Below, piece after piece: positions 37,107 through 46,046 of a stretch of 64,000 nt of DNA (the stretch's first letter is position 1; each line of letters opens with the position of its first letter). A program made the position numbers and the translations under genes. Source of the stretch: Flavihumibacter soli. GTDB taxonomy: Bacteria > Bacteroidota > Bacteroidia > Sphingobacteriales > Sphingobacteriaceae. The DNA is taken from positions 124,001-188,000 of the forward strand of contig NZ_JAAFZB010000096.1 of NCBI RefSeq assembly GCF_010692725.1. The letters are read 5' to 3'. Under the pieces are notes generated by a model. It searched no databases. It saw only the letters and a list, made by a program, of their open reading frames with translations, and had not been told where the DNA came from.

Positions 37107-37171
37107 TAAAACTATTTCTAAGGCAATGCATGACGGATGACGGTAATTTTACAAAAAACTGATCTTCGTCA
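37107..37171 (-). promoter_or_regulatory. Predicted activator site and promoter of ccoNO-Q-P-G-H
   Basis: The palindrome TGATCTTCGTCA on the plus strand (37160-37171) matches TGAY-N4-RTCA. A -7-like box TAGTTTTA (37114-37107, minus strand, one mismatch to TAnnTTTG) lies downstream. The centre-to-box distance is 58.5 bp, identical to the ldhA promoter. It lies between ccoS and ccoNO, so the oxidase genes have their own start of transcription in addition to any read-through from ccoI. Confidence 0.6.
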
Positions 37172-37184
37172 TTTTTAAAAATTA

Positions 37185-37355
37185 TTACGACTGATTACTT
37201 TCCGTTTCATCGGGCTTATCGTCATCAAAAAGGATCCGCATCGCGGGTGTATGCATATCGTCATGCTGCCCATCGCGAAGCGCCCAGAAAAAGGCAGCCA
37301 GGAAGATAAGTGCCATGACAATGCTGCATCCTATCAGAAAGTAGATTATGTTCAT
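37185..37355 (-). CDS. ccoS: cbb3 oxidase maturation protein CcoS
   Basis: This 56-residue frame begins MNIIYFLIGCSIVMALIFLA, continues AFFWALRDGQHDD and has the tail MRILFDDDKPDETESNQS. The single N-terminal membrane segment and the F.WA...GQ.DD motif are diagnostic for CcoS, needed to insert cofactors into the oxidase. Its ATG overlaps the ccoI stop by 4 bp, the standard arrangement. Confidence 0.92.
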   Translation of the reverse strand: MNIIYFLIGCSIVMALIFLAAFFWALRDGQHDDMHTPAMRILFDDDKPDETESNQS

Positions 37356-39745
37356 TTTAGCTTATTCTTGTGTGCATAGACATGAGTTGCCAGACTGGTA
37401 AATGCTATTATCGTTATGGTGCTGACTGGCATTAATACCGCCGCTGTCAAAGGCGACATGGTGCCCTGAACCGCAAAATAGATACCTATAATATTATATG
37501 AGGCAGAGACTACAAAGCTTCTCCTGATCGTTCTGACAGCATGCCGGGATTGCTCAATAAAGCGAGGCAGCTTATCGAACGATACTCCATCGAGGATGCC
37601 ATCGCAGCCCGGAGTGAAGTTATTTATATCATCTGTTACTGCCACTCCAAGATTGCTTTGCTTTAAAGCGCCTGCATCATTAAGACCGTCACCCAGCATC
37701 ATGACCATACTGCCAGAAGCCTGAAGTTCCCGGATATACTCGAGTTTATCCTGAGGACTTTGCATAAAATTCAATGATGTGCCGGAGGGAAATATATCAG
37801 CAAGAGCCTTGCGCTCATTGTGCGTATCGCCGGATATCATGTGAAAATTAAATTGTCTTTTTAAGCGGGATATAACGCCCTTAAGCCCTGGACGCCACTC
37901 CTGTTTCATGCTGAAGTATCCGATACAACTCCCATTGATGGCTACATGAACCCCGGAAGGCTCGGCTTTCATATCGCTTTCGTGGCCTGCAAATGCCGCT
38001 TTCCCCAGCCTTACACTGCAACCATTAACAATTCCCGATATCCCTGTCCCGGTAATTTCCTTATAATCCAGTACATCCGAAAAACTGCTTATACCTAAGT
38101 ATTTGACAATTTCCTGGCTGAGCGGATGCAATGAGTTTCTGCTGAGTGACGCAATCATTTCCTGCTGATCCCTCCGAAGCTCTCCTGAAAAAGAAATATT
38201 GACGGCTTCCGGAGAAGAAATAGTTCCTGTCTTATCAAACACCAGCGTATCGATCCTGGCAAGCTGCTCGACCACATCGGTATTCTTCAAATAGAAGCGA
38301 TTTCTGTCAAAGATGCCGAGTACAGCCGAAAGAGTGAAAGGTGTGCTCAGCGCAAGCACACACGGACATGCTACGATGAGAACCGCCGTAAACGCCCCCC
38401 AGGCTTTGGCTGTGTCATCATTTATCATCCAGTAGGCTGATGCTCCGATCGCCAAAATAAATACAACTGTGCTGAAATAGCGGGCGATACTGTCATTGAA
38501 ATTCTTGATCCGGCTCTCCGGCGCAGCAAAAGTTTGATTATTCCATAAGCGTGTCAGGTAGCTTTGCGAAACAGGCTTTACAACTTCCAGCTCAATGGCG
38601 TCGCCCAGGTGCCTCCCACCCGCATAGACCATTTCACCAAGGACTTTTTCTACCGGAGATGCTTCACCGGTAACAAAGCTAAAATCAATATAACCATTCC
38701 CCTTCATCAGGATACTGTCTGCAGGGATGATCTCATGATTGCGGATCAGCATACGGTCACCCACATGCAACTCGTTTATAGCCACGGGCTTCTCAGTACC
38801 TTGCCTGATCACGGTAACGGCTACCGGAAAGTACGAACGATAGTCACGTTCGAAAGAAAGATGATAGTAAGTCCGCTGTTTAACCCATTTCCCCATCAAT
38901 AATAAAAAGACCAATCCGCTGAGCGTGTCTGTAAAGCCAGGGCCCGTTTGGGTGATAACTTCAAAGCTTGTCCTTAGAAAAAGCACGGCGATTATCAACG
39001 CCAGCGGGGAATCGAGGTTGAACATCCTGTTCTTCAATCCGGTATAGGCCGATATAAAGAAGTCTCTTCCGCAATAAAAAGTCACAGGTATTGCAAACGC
39101 GAGGTTCAGCCAGTTGAATAAGGTTTTAAATTCCTGTTCGCGGGATGACAGTCCGAAATATTCAGGAAAGCTGAAGAGCATTACATTGCCCATGCAGAAC
39201 CCGGCCACTGCAATTTTCTTTATGAGATCCCGGTTAACAGAGTTCTTCTTTTCCTTAACAACATCCTGAAGGCTGATAAGCGGCTCATAGCTGATTGACG
39301 ACAACAATTCTACCAGCTTCCGCAATGAAAGCTTATCATGGCGGAACGTCACAGTAACTTCTTTTTTAAGAAAATCGATCCGGGAATTAACGACAGCCTT
39401 GTCAAGCTTGTGCAGGTGTTCAAGCAGCCAGATACACGAACTGCAATGTATGGCCGGAATATAGAAAGTGATTATGGTAACATCATCATCAATAAAGTCA
39501 GCCAGCCTTACAACTATAGATGGTTCGTCCAGGTATTCGAAATGCTGCTGCCGTGCCGGCCTGATCTGCCCGGGACTATCATTATAAACATAATAATTAC
39601 AAAGATTGCTGGAGTTGAGGATCTGGTACACGCCCTGACAGCCGGCGCAGCAAAAACTTTTATCATCTAAACGATAAGGGCTTTCCCCGCACTCGTTGCC
39701 GCAGTGATAGCAACTTGTAATAGTAGTAGATGTGGTAGTGACCAT
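37352..39745 (-). CDS. ccoI: Copper-transporting P-type ATPase CcoI/FixI
   Basis: This 797-residue P1B ATPase exports copper for cbb3 oxidase assembly. The N-terminus has a Cys-rich metal-binding stretch (CYHCGNEC..., CCAGCQGVY) typical of CcoI, then a heavy-metal domain with IHCSSCIWLLEHL. Membrane segments follow, with the CPC ion motif (VLIVACPCVLALSTPF), the phosphorylation site DKTGT, and the hinge GDGLNDAGAL. Both the Cys-rich N-terminus and CPC are complete. A perfect -7 box TACCTTTG (39785-39778, minus strand) lies upstream. ccoS overlaps its end. Confidence 0.95.
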   Translation of the reverse strand: MVTTTSTTITSCYHCGNECGESPYRLDDKSFCCAGCQGVYQILNSSNLCNYYVYNDSPGQIRPARQQHFEYLDEPSIVVRLADFIDDDVTIITFYIPAIHCSSCIWLLEHLHKLDKAVVNSRIDFLKKEVTVTFRHDKLSLRKLVELLSSISYEPLISLQDVVKEKKNSVNRDLIKKIAVAGFCMGNVMLFSFPEYFGLSSREQEFKTLFNWLNLAFAIPVTFYCGRDFFISAYTGLKNRMFNLDSPLALIIAVLFLRTSFEVITQTGPGFTDTLSGLVFLLLMGKWVKQRTYYHLSFERDYRSYFPVAVTVIRQGTEKPVAINELHVGDRMLIRNHEIIPADSILMKGNGYIDFSFVTGEASPVEKVLGEMVYAGGRHLGDAIELEVVKPVSQSYLTRLWNNQTFAAPESRIKNFNDSIARYFSTVVFILAIGASAYWMINDDTAKAWGAFTAVLIVACPCVLALSTPFTLSAVLGIFDRNRFYLKNTDVVEQLARIDTLVFDKTGTISSPEAVNISFSGELRRDQQEMIASLSRNSLHPLSQEIVKYLGISSFSDVLDYKEITGTGISGIVNGCSVRLGKAAFAGHESDMKAEPSGVHVAINGSCIGYFSMKQEWRPGLKGVISRLKRQFNFHMISGDTHNERKALADIFPSGTSLNFMQSPQDKLEYIRELQASGSMVMMLGDGLNDAGALKQSNLGVAVTDDINNFTPGCDGILDGVSFDKLPRFIEQSRHAVRTIRRSFVVSASYNIIGIYFAVQGTMSPLTAAVLMPVSTITIIAFTSLATHVYAHKNKLK

Positions 39746-39777
39746 TTGATTTCTTTAACAGGATCAAATATCAGGAG

Positions 39778-39785
39778 CAAAGGTA
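39778..39785 (-). promoter_or_regulatory. Candidate -7 box for ccoI-ccoS
   Basis: TACCTTTG on the minus strand is a perfect TAnnTTTG match about 33 bp before the ccoI ATG. No TTTG -33 element and no TGAY-N4-RTCA palindrome is found at the expected distance, so this may be a weak or separately controlled promoter. Confidence 0.35.
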
Positions 39786-39820
39786 GATGATTTAAATTGC
39801 ATTTATTTAATAATAGCCTA

Positions 39821-41620
39821 TTAATCAGCCAGCTCATTTTCTAAACGAAGCAGCGCTATCCGCATTTCAGCTTCCTCAATCTGGCACTTCATCCTGTCGA
39901 TATAAGTCTCCGCCTGGTTATGAAAATTGGACATGAGCCCTTTATAATATGCTATACCCTGCAGCAGCTGATCGCTAAATTTCGCGAAATACTTTGCCTT
40001 CTTTTCACTGAGGTCATTCAGATGTGTTTCTATATCTTTTTTCAGATAGTCGATATAGAGGTTAAGCTCGTTAATAAACATATTCGGTCTTTGTGAGCCG
40101 TGGAGCAGGTTTAAGCTACCATAAATATGCTTCACCATCTCGTCCAGTGAGAAAACACCTGAGAACCAGGCCACATTGGGTCCGGGACAGATTGCGACGG
40201 CATTATTCTCCCTGGGCTTAAGCATATCATTCTTACGATATGCCGATGCGGTAAGGCCTTCGCAAAGACATAGCTTCTCCACGATACTCTCATACTTCAC
40301 CTGGTACTCTTCCCCCGTTAGCTCCCCGGCCTGCAGTTGCCTGATCTTCAGGTCCTGGTATTCGCGGGAGGCCGTACAGATGGGCTGTGCAGTAAATTCT
40401 GTATTCGAAACGAGGAACTTCTTAGTACATGGGCTACCAGGGCGTCCTTTAGCGATCCGCTCCAGGCGCTGTTTTTCCGCAGTACTTTTCCTGAAATTGT
40501 TGAATGGTATTCCCAGGGGCGATGAACCGCTGATATAGAAATCGTCCTGGGATGCATCGACAAGTGTAGACAACGTAGCATTATCCACATTCGTAGCTTC
40601 AGGAACCAGCAGAAAGGGACTTCCCCAACCGGTCGCGTCCATTCCGTAATAATCAAGCAGAAAACTGTTCTCTTCTGCCGTACCGATTCCTCCCTGTACA
40701 CTTATCTTCATATCCGGCGCCTGAGCGACCGGTACTGATTTCGCTGCCAGGACAGGTTGGTAAATGGAAAATAGTTCAGCCACCATATCCTGCCTTCTTA
40801 ACTTGAATTCTTCCAATATCGGGCCGAGGAGAAATCCTTCTGTAGCGAATGCATGGCCCCCGCAATTCAATCCCGACTCTATCCGGAACTCCGAAACCCA
40901 TATTCCTTTTTTTGCGAGAAACTTTGCCTGAATGAAAGCAGAACGGAAGTCACTTACTTTCAGGATGACTCTTTTTTCGATATCCCCGCTTTCATCTGGT
41001 AGAAAACACCTGAAATTTTCAAGGTAACTGTATAGTCTCGGGTTCATTCCCGCAGAGAGCACTACCGACGATTTCAGGGTGCTTTCCGCAAAGCCGCGCA
41101 AAGCAGCTAAGGCGTCGCTATATTCTTCTGCCAGGGGTTCCTTTTTTGCCGACAGGTTCATCTTATCCACCTTCGACATGATGTTCACATCAATGGAACC
41201 GGCGCGCATCTCCGCCCGCAGTTCTTGCTGAAGCGCCGACTTTAACTCCACATCAGAGGTTCCAAGCATTTCACGATACTTCCTTTTCAAAGGCGACGAT
41301 TCGGGCAGCAGATCGAAATACCGGGTAATATCAGATAACAGTTCGAACGGAGAGTTACGAAGTGTCTCAAAATCTTCCTTCACTAACCTTTCCATCAGGT
41401 TAAGATAGGCAGTTATACGTTTTGCCCGACTGTCCTGTTCCCGGGGCTCTATTGGTTTAAAGACTTCGTTCCTTTTCTCTGTATGATACTTTCTCATCCT
41501 CTCGATCAGCATATCGTCAACTATTGAAGCAACGGATGAAATGCCAAACCTGGCGACCTTTATAGGAGTATCGACAGAGAAACCTAAACCAAGAACGGGA
41601 ATGTGAAATGTGTGACCCAT
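39821..41620 (-). CDS. Unrecognised 599-residue protein, possibly an FMN-dependent (nitronate-monooxygenase-like) enzyme with a Cys-rich region
   Basis: I do not recognise a named family. The N-terminus (FHIPVLGLGFSVDTPIKVARFG) and the stretches GLNCGGHAF (about residue 250), QGGIGTAEEN (about 310) and DATGWGSPFLLVPEA (about 328) resemble the glycine-rich phosphate- and flavin-binding loops of nitronate monooxygenase/FabK-type TIM barrels. A region with Cys near residues 397, 415, 450, 452 and 476 (GSPCTKKF, PICTAS, LCLCEG, AICPGP) could hold a metal or Fe-S centre. The last 100 residues form helices with coiled-coil character. No signal or membrane segment is present. It sits between ccoI and the nos genes and has the shared low-oxygen promoter pattern. 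Confidence 0.6.
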   Translation of the reverse strand: MGHTFHIPVLGLGFSVDTPIKVARFGISSVASIVDDMLIERMRKYHTEKRNEVFKPIEPREQDSRAKRITAYLNLMERLVKEDFETLRNSPFELLSDITRYFDLLPESSPLKRKYREMLGTSDVELKSALQQELRAEMRAGSIDVNIMSKVDKMNLSAKKEPLAEEYSDALAALRGFAESTLKSSVVLSAGMNPRLYSYLENFRCFLPDESGDIEKRVILKVSDFRSAFIQAKFLAKKGIWVSEFRIESGLNCGGHAFATEGFLLGPILEEFKLRRQDMVAELFSIYQPVLAAKSVPVAQAPDMKISVQGGIGTAEENSFLLDYYGMDATGWGSPFLLVPEATNVDNATLSTLVDASQDDFYISGSSPLGIPFNNFRKSTAEKQRLERIAKGRPGSPCTKKFLVSNTEFTAQPICTASREYQDLKIRQLQAGELTGEEYQVKYESIVEKLCLCEGLTASAYRKNDMLKPRENNAVAICPGPNVAWFSGVFSLDEMVKHIYGSLNLLHGSQRPNMFINELNLYIDYLKKDIETHLNDLSEKKAKYFAKFSDQLLQGIAYYKGLMSNFHNQAETYIDRMKCQIEEAEMRIALLRLENELAD

Positions 41621-41921
41621 ATAATATTATATTAATACAGGGACAAAGGAGGAAATAATCAGCCGGGAAAAATATGATGTCAGTCACAATTCCTTCGAAA
41701 CCTATTCGATCGCCTGGATTTTACTTTCACAGTACATTTCCGGAAATGGGAAACCCGCCTTTCCAGAGGAGTAATACAGATCAGGTAGCAATTAAATTAA
41801 ATCCGGAACATCCCCAATCTGCCAGCCAAAACAAAACCCATCGAAATGGCCATATCAACTCCGGTTTAGTATATTTGGCCGCGCCTAAGTCCGGCGATCG
41901 CACGACTGACAATCAATAAAC
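41621..41921. other. Divergent intergenic region between the 599-residue protein and the membrane protein gene at 41922
   Basis: Besides the activator palindrome at 41675-41686 this 301-bp region holds a perfect -7 box TATATTTG (41870-41877, plus strand), 44 bp before the ATG at 41922. No palindrome lies at 36 or 58 bp from that box. A 81-codon frame at 41674-41919 looks like chance. Confidence 0.5.
41644..41686 (-). promoter_or_regulatory. Predicted activator site and -7 box for the 599-residue protein gene
   Basis: The palindrome TGATGTCAGTCA at 41675-41686 matches TGAY-N4-RTCA. A -7-like box CTCCTTTG (minus strand, 41651-41644; TTTG kept, TA not) gives a centre-to-box distance of 36.5 bp, as at three other genes. 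The weak box is the soft point. Confidence 0.5.
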
Positions 41922-43166
41922 ATGGAAGCCTCCACATATAATCCCAAGCCATGGATCAGGATCGCACTGATCAATTTCTGTATTGTAGCGCTTGCCGGAA
42001 TTACTCTTCGGTATAAGATCAATTTCCCACTTCCGTCTGTTAATCAAAAGTACCTGCTTCACGGCCATTCACACTTCGCGTTTTCAGGCTGGGTTGCCCT
42101 TGCGCTCATGGCGCTGCTCGTTAATTATATACAGCAACAAAAGGTAGTAACGAACTATAAAAAATACAATCGGATATTCCTGGCAAACTGTGTTACCGCT
42201 TACGGGATGCTTGTGAGCTTTATAGTGCAGGGTTACGGGCCATACTCGATTTTATTTTCCATCCTTTCTATATTGGTGTCGTATTTCTTCATTCTCCAGG
42301 CCTGGAGGGATTTAAATAATATAAGTGACGGATCATATGCACCCAGATGGTTTCGAGCGGCGTTAATACTGTGGGCTGTTTCTTCACTCGGAGCTTTTGC
42401 TCTGGCCTACCTGATGGCTAACCAGATCATGGTACAGGACTATTACTTTGCCGCCAGTTATTTCTTCCTGCATTTTCAGTACAACGGGTGGTTTTTGTTT
42501 GTTTGCTTCGGACTACTTCTTTCCTATCTGTATAGTAAAGGTTTGACTTCATCCGGCCCCGTTAACAAAACGCTGTTTGCTGTTATGGCTGTCTCCGTTG
42601 GGCCCACTTTCTTCCTTTCTATACTCTGGTTGAGGCTTCCTCACGCACTCCACCTGATCGCGAATATTTCGGCAGTTCTCCAACTCGTTGTACTCATTTA
42701 TTTTATTCGCCTCGCCTATCTCATCAAAGGAACGATTCTCTACAGGCTGACAAAAACCAGCAGGTATCTATGGATTCTGGCGGCTATCGCCTTTGTGATA
42801 AAAATTATTCTGCAAATGCTTTCCATTATCCCTGTTCTCAGTTCTTATGCTTTCGGGTTTAGGCCTATTGTTATCGGTTTTCTGCATCTTTCTTTTTTAG
42901 GAATAATATCATTTTTCATCATTGGCTTTATCAACCAGATCCTCAATGATACCTATCGCCCTATATCAAAAAGAGGGGTCAGCGTATTTGTCTTTGGTGT
43001 ATTAATGCAGGAAATCATATTAATGAGCCAGGGGCTTGAAGCAATTGAGTTTGAGCCATTGCCCTATGCAGATATACTACTGTTCGTCTCAGCGATCATA
43101 ATAGGTACCGGGTTAATCTCTATTACGATCAGCACAACCAGGTTAAAGCTTTCGGGTAAAGTTTGA
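41922..43166 (+). CDS. Polytopic membrane protein with conserved histidines (paralogue of the gene at 51662)
   Basis: This 414-residue protein has about twelve membrane segments. The motif LLHGHSHFAFSGW (H47, H49, H51) opens the second segment, YFFLHFQYNGW lies midway, and IGFLHLSFLG lies near the end. All three recur in the 404-residue protein at 51662-52876 (LLHAHSHFAFSGW, YFYLHFQMNGF, IGYVHLLTLG). Membrane histidines arranged like this are seen in heme-copper oxidase-type and NnrS-type proteins, but I cannot assign either family. It is divergent from the 599-residue protein and convergent with nosY. Confidence 0.7.
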   Translation: MEASTYNPKPWIRIALINFCIVALAGITLRYKINFPLPSVNQKYLLHGHSHFAFSGWVALALMALLVNYIQQQKVVTNYKKYNRIFLANCVTAYGMLVSFIVQGYGPYSILFSILSILVSYFFILQAWRDLNNISDGSYAPRWFRAALILWAVSSLGAFALAYLMANQIMVQDYYFAASYFFLHFQYNGWFLFVCFGLLLSYLYSKGLTSSGPVNKTLFAVMAVSVGPTFFLSILWLRLPHALHLIANISAVLQLVVLIYFIRLAYLIKGTILYRLTKTSRYLWILAAIAFVIKIILQMLSIIPVLSSYAFGFRPIVIGFLHLSFLGIISFFIIGFINQILNDTYRPISKRGVSVFVFGVLMQEIILMSQGLEAIEFEPLPYADILLFVSAIIIGTGLISITISTTRLKLSGKV

Positions 43167-43190
43167 TATTGCTGAGAACACCTGCAATAA

Positions 43191-43222
43191 AAGACTGATA
43201 GGTCTTTGACCCTACCAGTCTT
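43191..43222 (-). terminator. Terminator after nosY (between convergent genes)
   Basis: A 12-bp stem (AAGACTGATAGG / CCTACCAGTCTT with one G-T pair) and 8-nt loop are followed on the minus strand by TTTT. It closes the nosL-D-F-Y transcript and may also slow the convergent gene from 41922. Confidence 0.7.
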
Positions 43223-43243
43223 AATAACCAGCACAATACGCTG

Positions 43244-44011
43244 CTATAAATCTTTCGCCTTGAATTTCTTTAATGAGAACAATAAAGGCATAAAGATCCA
43301 GATAGTTAAGCCCGCAAACGACAGCATAATGCCCATCGAGTTACCGAAGAATTCACGAAATACCGCTCCCGTATAGCCCATCAGAGCTGAAATATCCATG
43401 TGTAATAGTATTTGAATGCGGCTCAGATCTATCGGGTTGAAAAAACTGAAAAAGACCATTAGTCTCTCTAAAGGATAGTCCTGGAACTGGAACAGCAGGA
43501 ATAAAACCAGCGCGTCGAATATGAGCGAAAAAAAGAGCCATAGCAATATGGAAAGACCTATACCTTTTGCTTTATCCCGGGTTAATCCGGCTGCAAGCAT
43601 GGCGATGCTCACAAACACTACCGTCAGGAATAAACCCATCGCGATCATCATAAACCCGGTTGCGTCTGCATTGTAAAGCAAGAGGGGTATGCCGGCACCT
43701 ATAAAGAAAGCCAACGATAGCGAAATCGCCAGGCCGGAAAATATGCTCGCCCAGATGGTTCGCCGCTTCAATGGCTGGCTGACCAACAATTCTATAAATT
43801 CCGAACTGTTATAAATGTAAATGGTAGAAAAGATGATACATATCAGCGGAACAATAATGAGTATAATGTTCAGTAAACTGAGTAAACCCTTGGCTGAATT
43901 GCTCTCCAGATTGAAGACACTCAGAGAGATAATAAGTAATAAAAGAGTATAAATTATTACAATTCTGTTCTGGACAATATCGACAATGACATATTTTAAA
44001 ATCTTTTTCAT
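43244..44011 (-). CDS. nosY: NosY-type ABC transporter permease
   Basis: This 255-residue protein has about six membrane segments (IVIIYTLLLLIISLSVF, LSLLNIILIIVPLICIIFSTIYIY, FSGLAISLSLAFFIGAG and others). The SEFIELLVSQPLKRRTIWASIF segment is typical of NosY. With NosF it forms an ABC complex that, with NosD, supports maturation of the copper-sulfur centre of nitrous oxide reductase. Its start overlaps the nosF stop by 4 bp. It is the last gene before a terminator. Confidence 0.9.
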   Translation of the reverse strand: MKKILKYVIVDIVQNRIVIIYTLLLLIISLSVFNLESNSAKGLLSLLNIILIIVPLICIIFSTIYIYNSSEFIELLVSQPLKRRTIWASIFSGLAISLSLAFFIGAGIPLLLYNADATGFMMIAMGLFLTVVFVSIAMLAAGLTRDKAKGIGLSILLWLFFSLIFDALVLFLLFQFQDYPLERLMVFFSFFNPIDLSRIQILLHMDISALMGYTGAVFREFFGNSMGIMLSFAGLTIWIFMPLLFSLKKFKAKDL

Positions 44012-44721
44012 ACTGCTTTAACGCTCATAATTTTTGCAATAGCTTTCGACAATTTGATCTCGCCTGTTTCTTCTTTCAGTGCAGAAAGCTTTTTATGGAA
44101 TAGCAGCCTGCCTTCCTGCATATAGAAAACTTCGGTGATCAGGTCATCCAACTCGCTCAAAATGTGTGAAGTAATCAGGATCAGTTTTCCATTTTGCTTT
44201 TCCTTGATAATTTTCTGCTTCAGCAGCTCTGAAGAAAGCGGATCAAGCCCCGCTGTAGGTTCATCCAGGATCAGGACGTCCGGATTGAACAGAAATGCTA
44301 AGCTGGCGCTTACCTTTTGCGTTGTTCCCCCGGATAAAGTTCGCATACGCTTATCCATCATCCTTTTCAGACCGAAGCTTTCAATCAGGTCCTCATCATG
44401 CTTTCCGCTATCGGCCTTCCTGATATCTTTCATCATATCAATCACATGGGCAATGGTCATGTTTTCAGGGTAACGCCCTATCTGAGGCATGTATCCTATC
44501 TGGTTCCTATATCTCCATTTATTAGCTATATCCTGACCGGCAAAGTGAATAGTTCCACTATCCGGTACAACCATGCCAAGCAATGCTTTGATAAGAGTCG
44601 TTTTACCGCTCCCGTTAGGGCCAAGCAATGCAATACATTCGCCCTTCGCAAAACTGACAGAGACGTTGTCCAGTGCTTTTAATTTTCCAAACTGTTTTGT
44701 TATGTTCTTCGCAGTGATCAT
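44008..44721 (-). CDS. nosF: NosF-type ABC transporter ATP-binding protein
   Basis: This 237-residue ATPase has Walker A GPNGSGKT (residues 34-41), Q-loop GYMPQIGRYPENMT, signature LSGGTTQK (129-136) and Walker B VLILDEP (149-155). The sequence and the nosD-F-Y order identify it as NosF, which powers delivery of sulfur or copper to apo-NosZ with NosD and NosY. It overlaps both neighbours by 4 bp. Confidence 0.93.
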   Translation of the reverse strand: MITAKNITKQFGKLKALDNVSVSFAKGECIALLGPNGSGKTTLIKALLGMVVPDSGTIHFAGQDIANKWRYRNQIGYMPQIGRYPENMTIAHVIDMMKDIRKADSGKHDEDLIESFGLKRMMDKRMRTLSGGTTQKVSASLAFLFNPDVLILDEPTAGLDPLSSELLKQKIIKEKQNGKLILITSHILSELDDLITEVFYMQEGRLLFHKKLSALKEETGEIKLSKAIAKIMSVKAV

Positions 44722-45974
44722 AGCAGCAATCGCTTCATTAAAGGTCTTGTATCTCTTAACTCTTCCGGAGTTACTCCGGGTAATATTTTCTCACTCTCGT
44801 CTAATAATGAAACGATCAGGCTTCTGAACAAAACAAGGGCAGCGGGATTACTATCGATGATCATGGAATACATACTCACAGGGTGATATGCAACATCACC
44901 GGTCCTATCACGGTTAAGATCATAACCCTCATATTTATCCCAATAGTTGCCATTGAAGGTATTGAGAACCAACGATCCATTTGTTCCAATATCAAAAGTA
45001 TTTCCAGTGAAATTGTTCCTTGTAAAATCATTATTGTCACAGCTCGCCTGTATCTTCACAGCCCAGCCATTATCGTAAAATGCATTCTTGTATAAATTAA
45101 TCCTGCTGCATCCTTCCATGTGGATTGCCACGGTGTTCTTTGTAAAGTGATTCCCGGAAATATCGCTATCGGTGATATCTTTCAGGAGAATGCCATATGC
45201 CGCGTCTCCCCAGTTATTCAGAAAATGATTGTTGTACATGTAAATGTGATTCGTGTACATCACGGCCACACCCGAGTCATTGTCCTCAAACACATTTCCT
45301 ATATAAGTGTCATGATGCGAAAACATGAAATGGATACCGTACCTGACATTCCGGGTGCTGATATTCCGCCAAACCAGAGAGTTCGTTACAAACTCGAAGT
45401 ACAGGCCGTCACGGTGACCTTTAATGGTATTGCCGATGATAAGCAGGCTGTCACTGCGCCAGGCGTTAATGCCGTTACCACTTTGAACCTCGTTTTTTCC
45501 GTACGCAGTTATCGAATTATCCTTAATTGTACAGCTTCGGCTGTTCTGTATATAAAACCCAAAATTTGTGTCATCCAGAATATTATTGATCGCTGTGACA
45601 CGGTAGCTATCGTAAATATTCAGGGCTCCCATATCCCGCATCTCTGAACGGCCGCTATGCTGCAGCCTGAATCCATCGATGGTTGCATTTTTAGTTTTTA
45701 CTGAAAGTATCTCATACTTATTTTCCCCATCAAGTACCGGATGATTGATACCCTTTAAGACAATTGATTTTTGCAATAGAATATTCCGCTCTTTATAAAT
45801 ACCAGGATATACAAGAACAGTATCACCCGTATTTGCCATATCAATTCCCTTCTGGATAGTTTTTACTGATCTGGATTTTCCAACGGTAATTGTTTTCGCG
45901 TCAGCTGATAATATTGTCAATAACAACAACAGGAAAGCAATATTGACAATTGCGAAAGGGTGTTTGATATTCAT
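44718..45974 (-). CDS. nosD: Nitrous oxide reductase maturation protein NosD
   Basis: The protein is 418 residues from the ATG at 45974, which gives a clean signal peptide (MNIKHPFAIVNIAFLLLLLT..SADA). A longer in-frame start at 46022 is possible but buries it. The mature part is a right-handed parallel beta-helix with about ten repeats (such as ILDDTNFGFYIQNSRSCTI and YKNAFYDNGWAVKIQASC), the CASH/NosD fold. NosD is the periplasmic partner of NosFY. Its length is typical and it overlaps nosF by 4 bp. Confidence 0.93.
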   Translation of the reverse strand: MNIKHPFAIVNIAFLLLLLTILSADAKTITVGKSRSVKTIQKGIDMANTGDTVLVYPGIYKERNILLQKSIVLKGINHPVLDGENKYEILSVKTKNATIDGFRLQHSGRSEMRDMGALNIYDSYRVTAINNILDDTNFGFYIQNSRSCTIKDNSITAYGKNEVQSGNGINAWRSDSLLIIGNTIKGHRDGLYFEFVTNSLVWRNISTRNVRYGIHFMFSHHDTYIGNVFEDNDSGVAVMYTNHIYMYNNHFLNNWGDAAYGILLKDITDSDISGNHFTKNTVAIHMEGCSRINLYKNAFYDNGWAVKIQASCDNNDFTRNNFTGNTFDIGTNGSLVLNTFNGNYWDKYEGYDLNRDRTGDVAYHPVSMYSMIIDSNPAALVLFRSLIVSLLDESEKILPGVTPEELRDTRPLMKRLLL

Positions 45975-46046
45975 TCCTATTTGTTTCTTCGCAGGGAAAC
46001 AGGCATTTCCTTCCTCGTTCATTAAACGTTTTCTTAGACCAACTGG

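Noticed and set aside
46022-46022. Longer start for NosD at 46022
   Set aside because: It would place 16 hydrophilic residues before the signal peptide; the ATG at 45974 is better.
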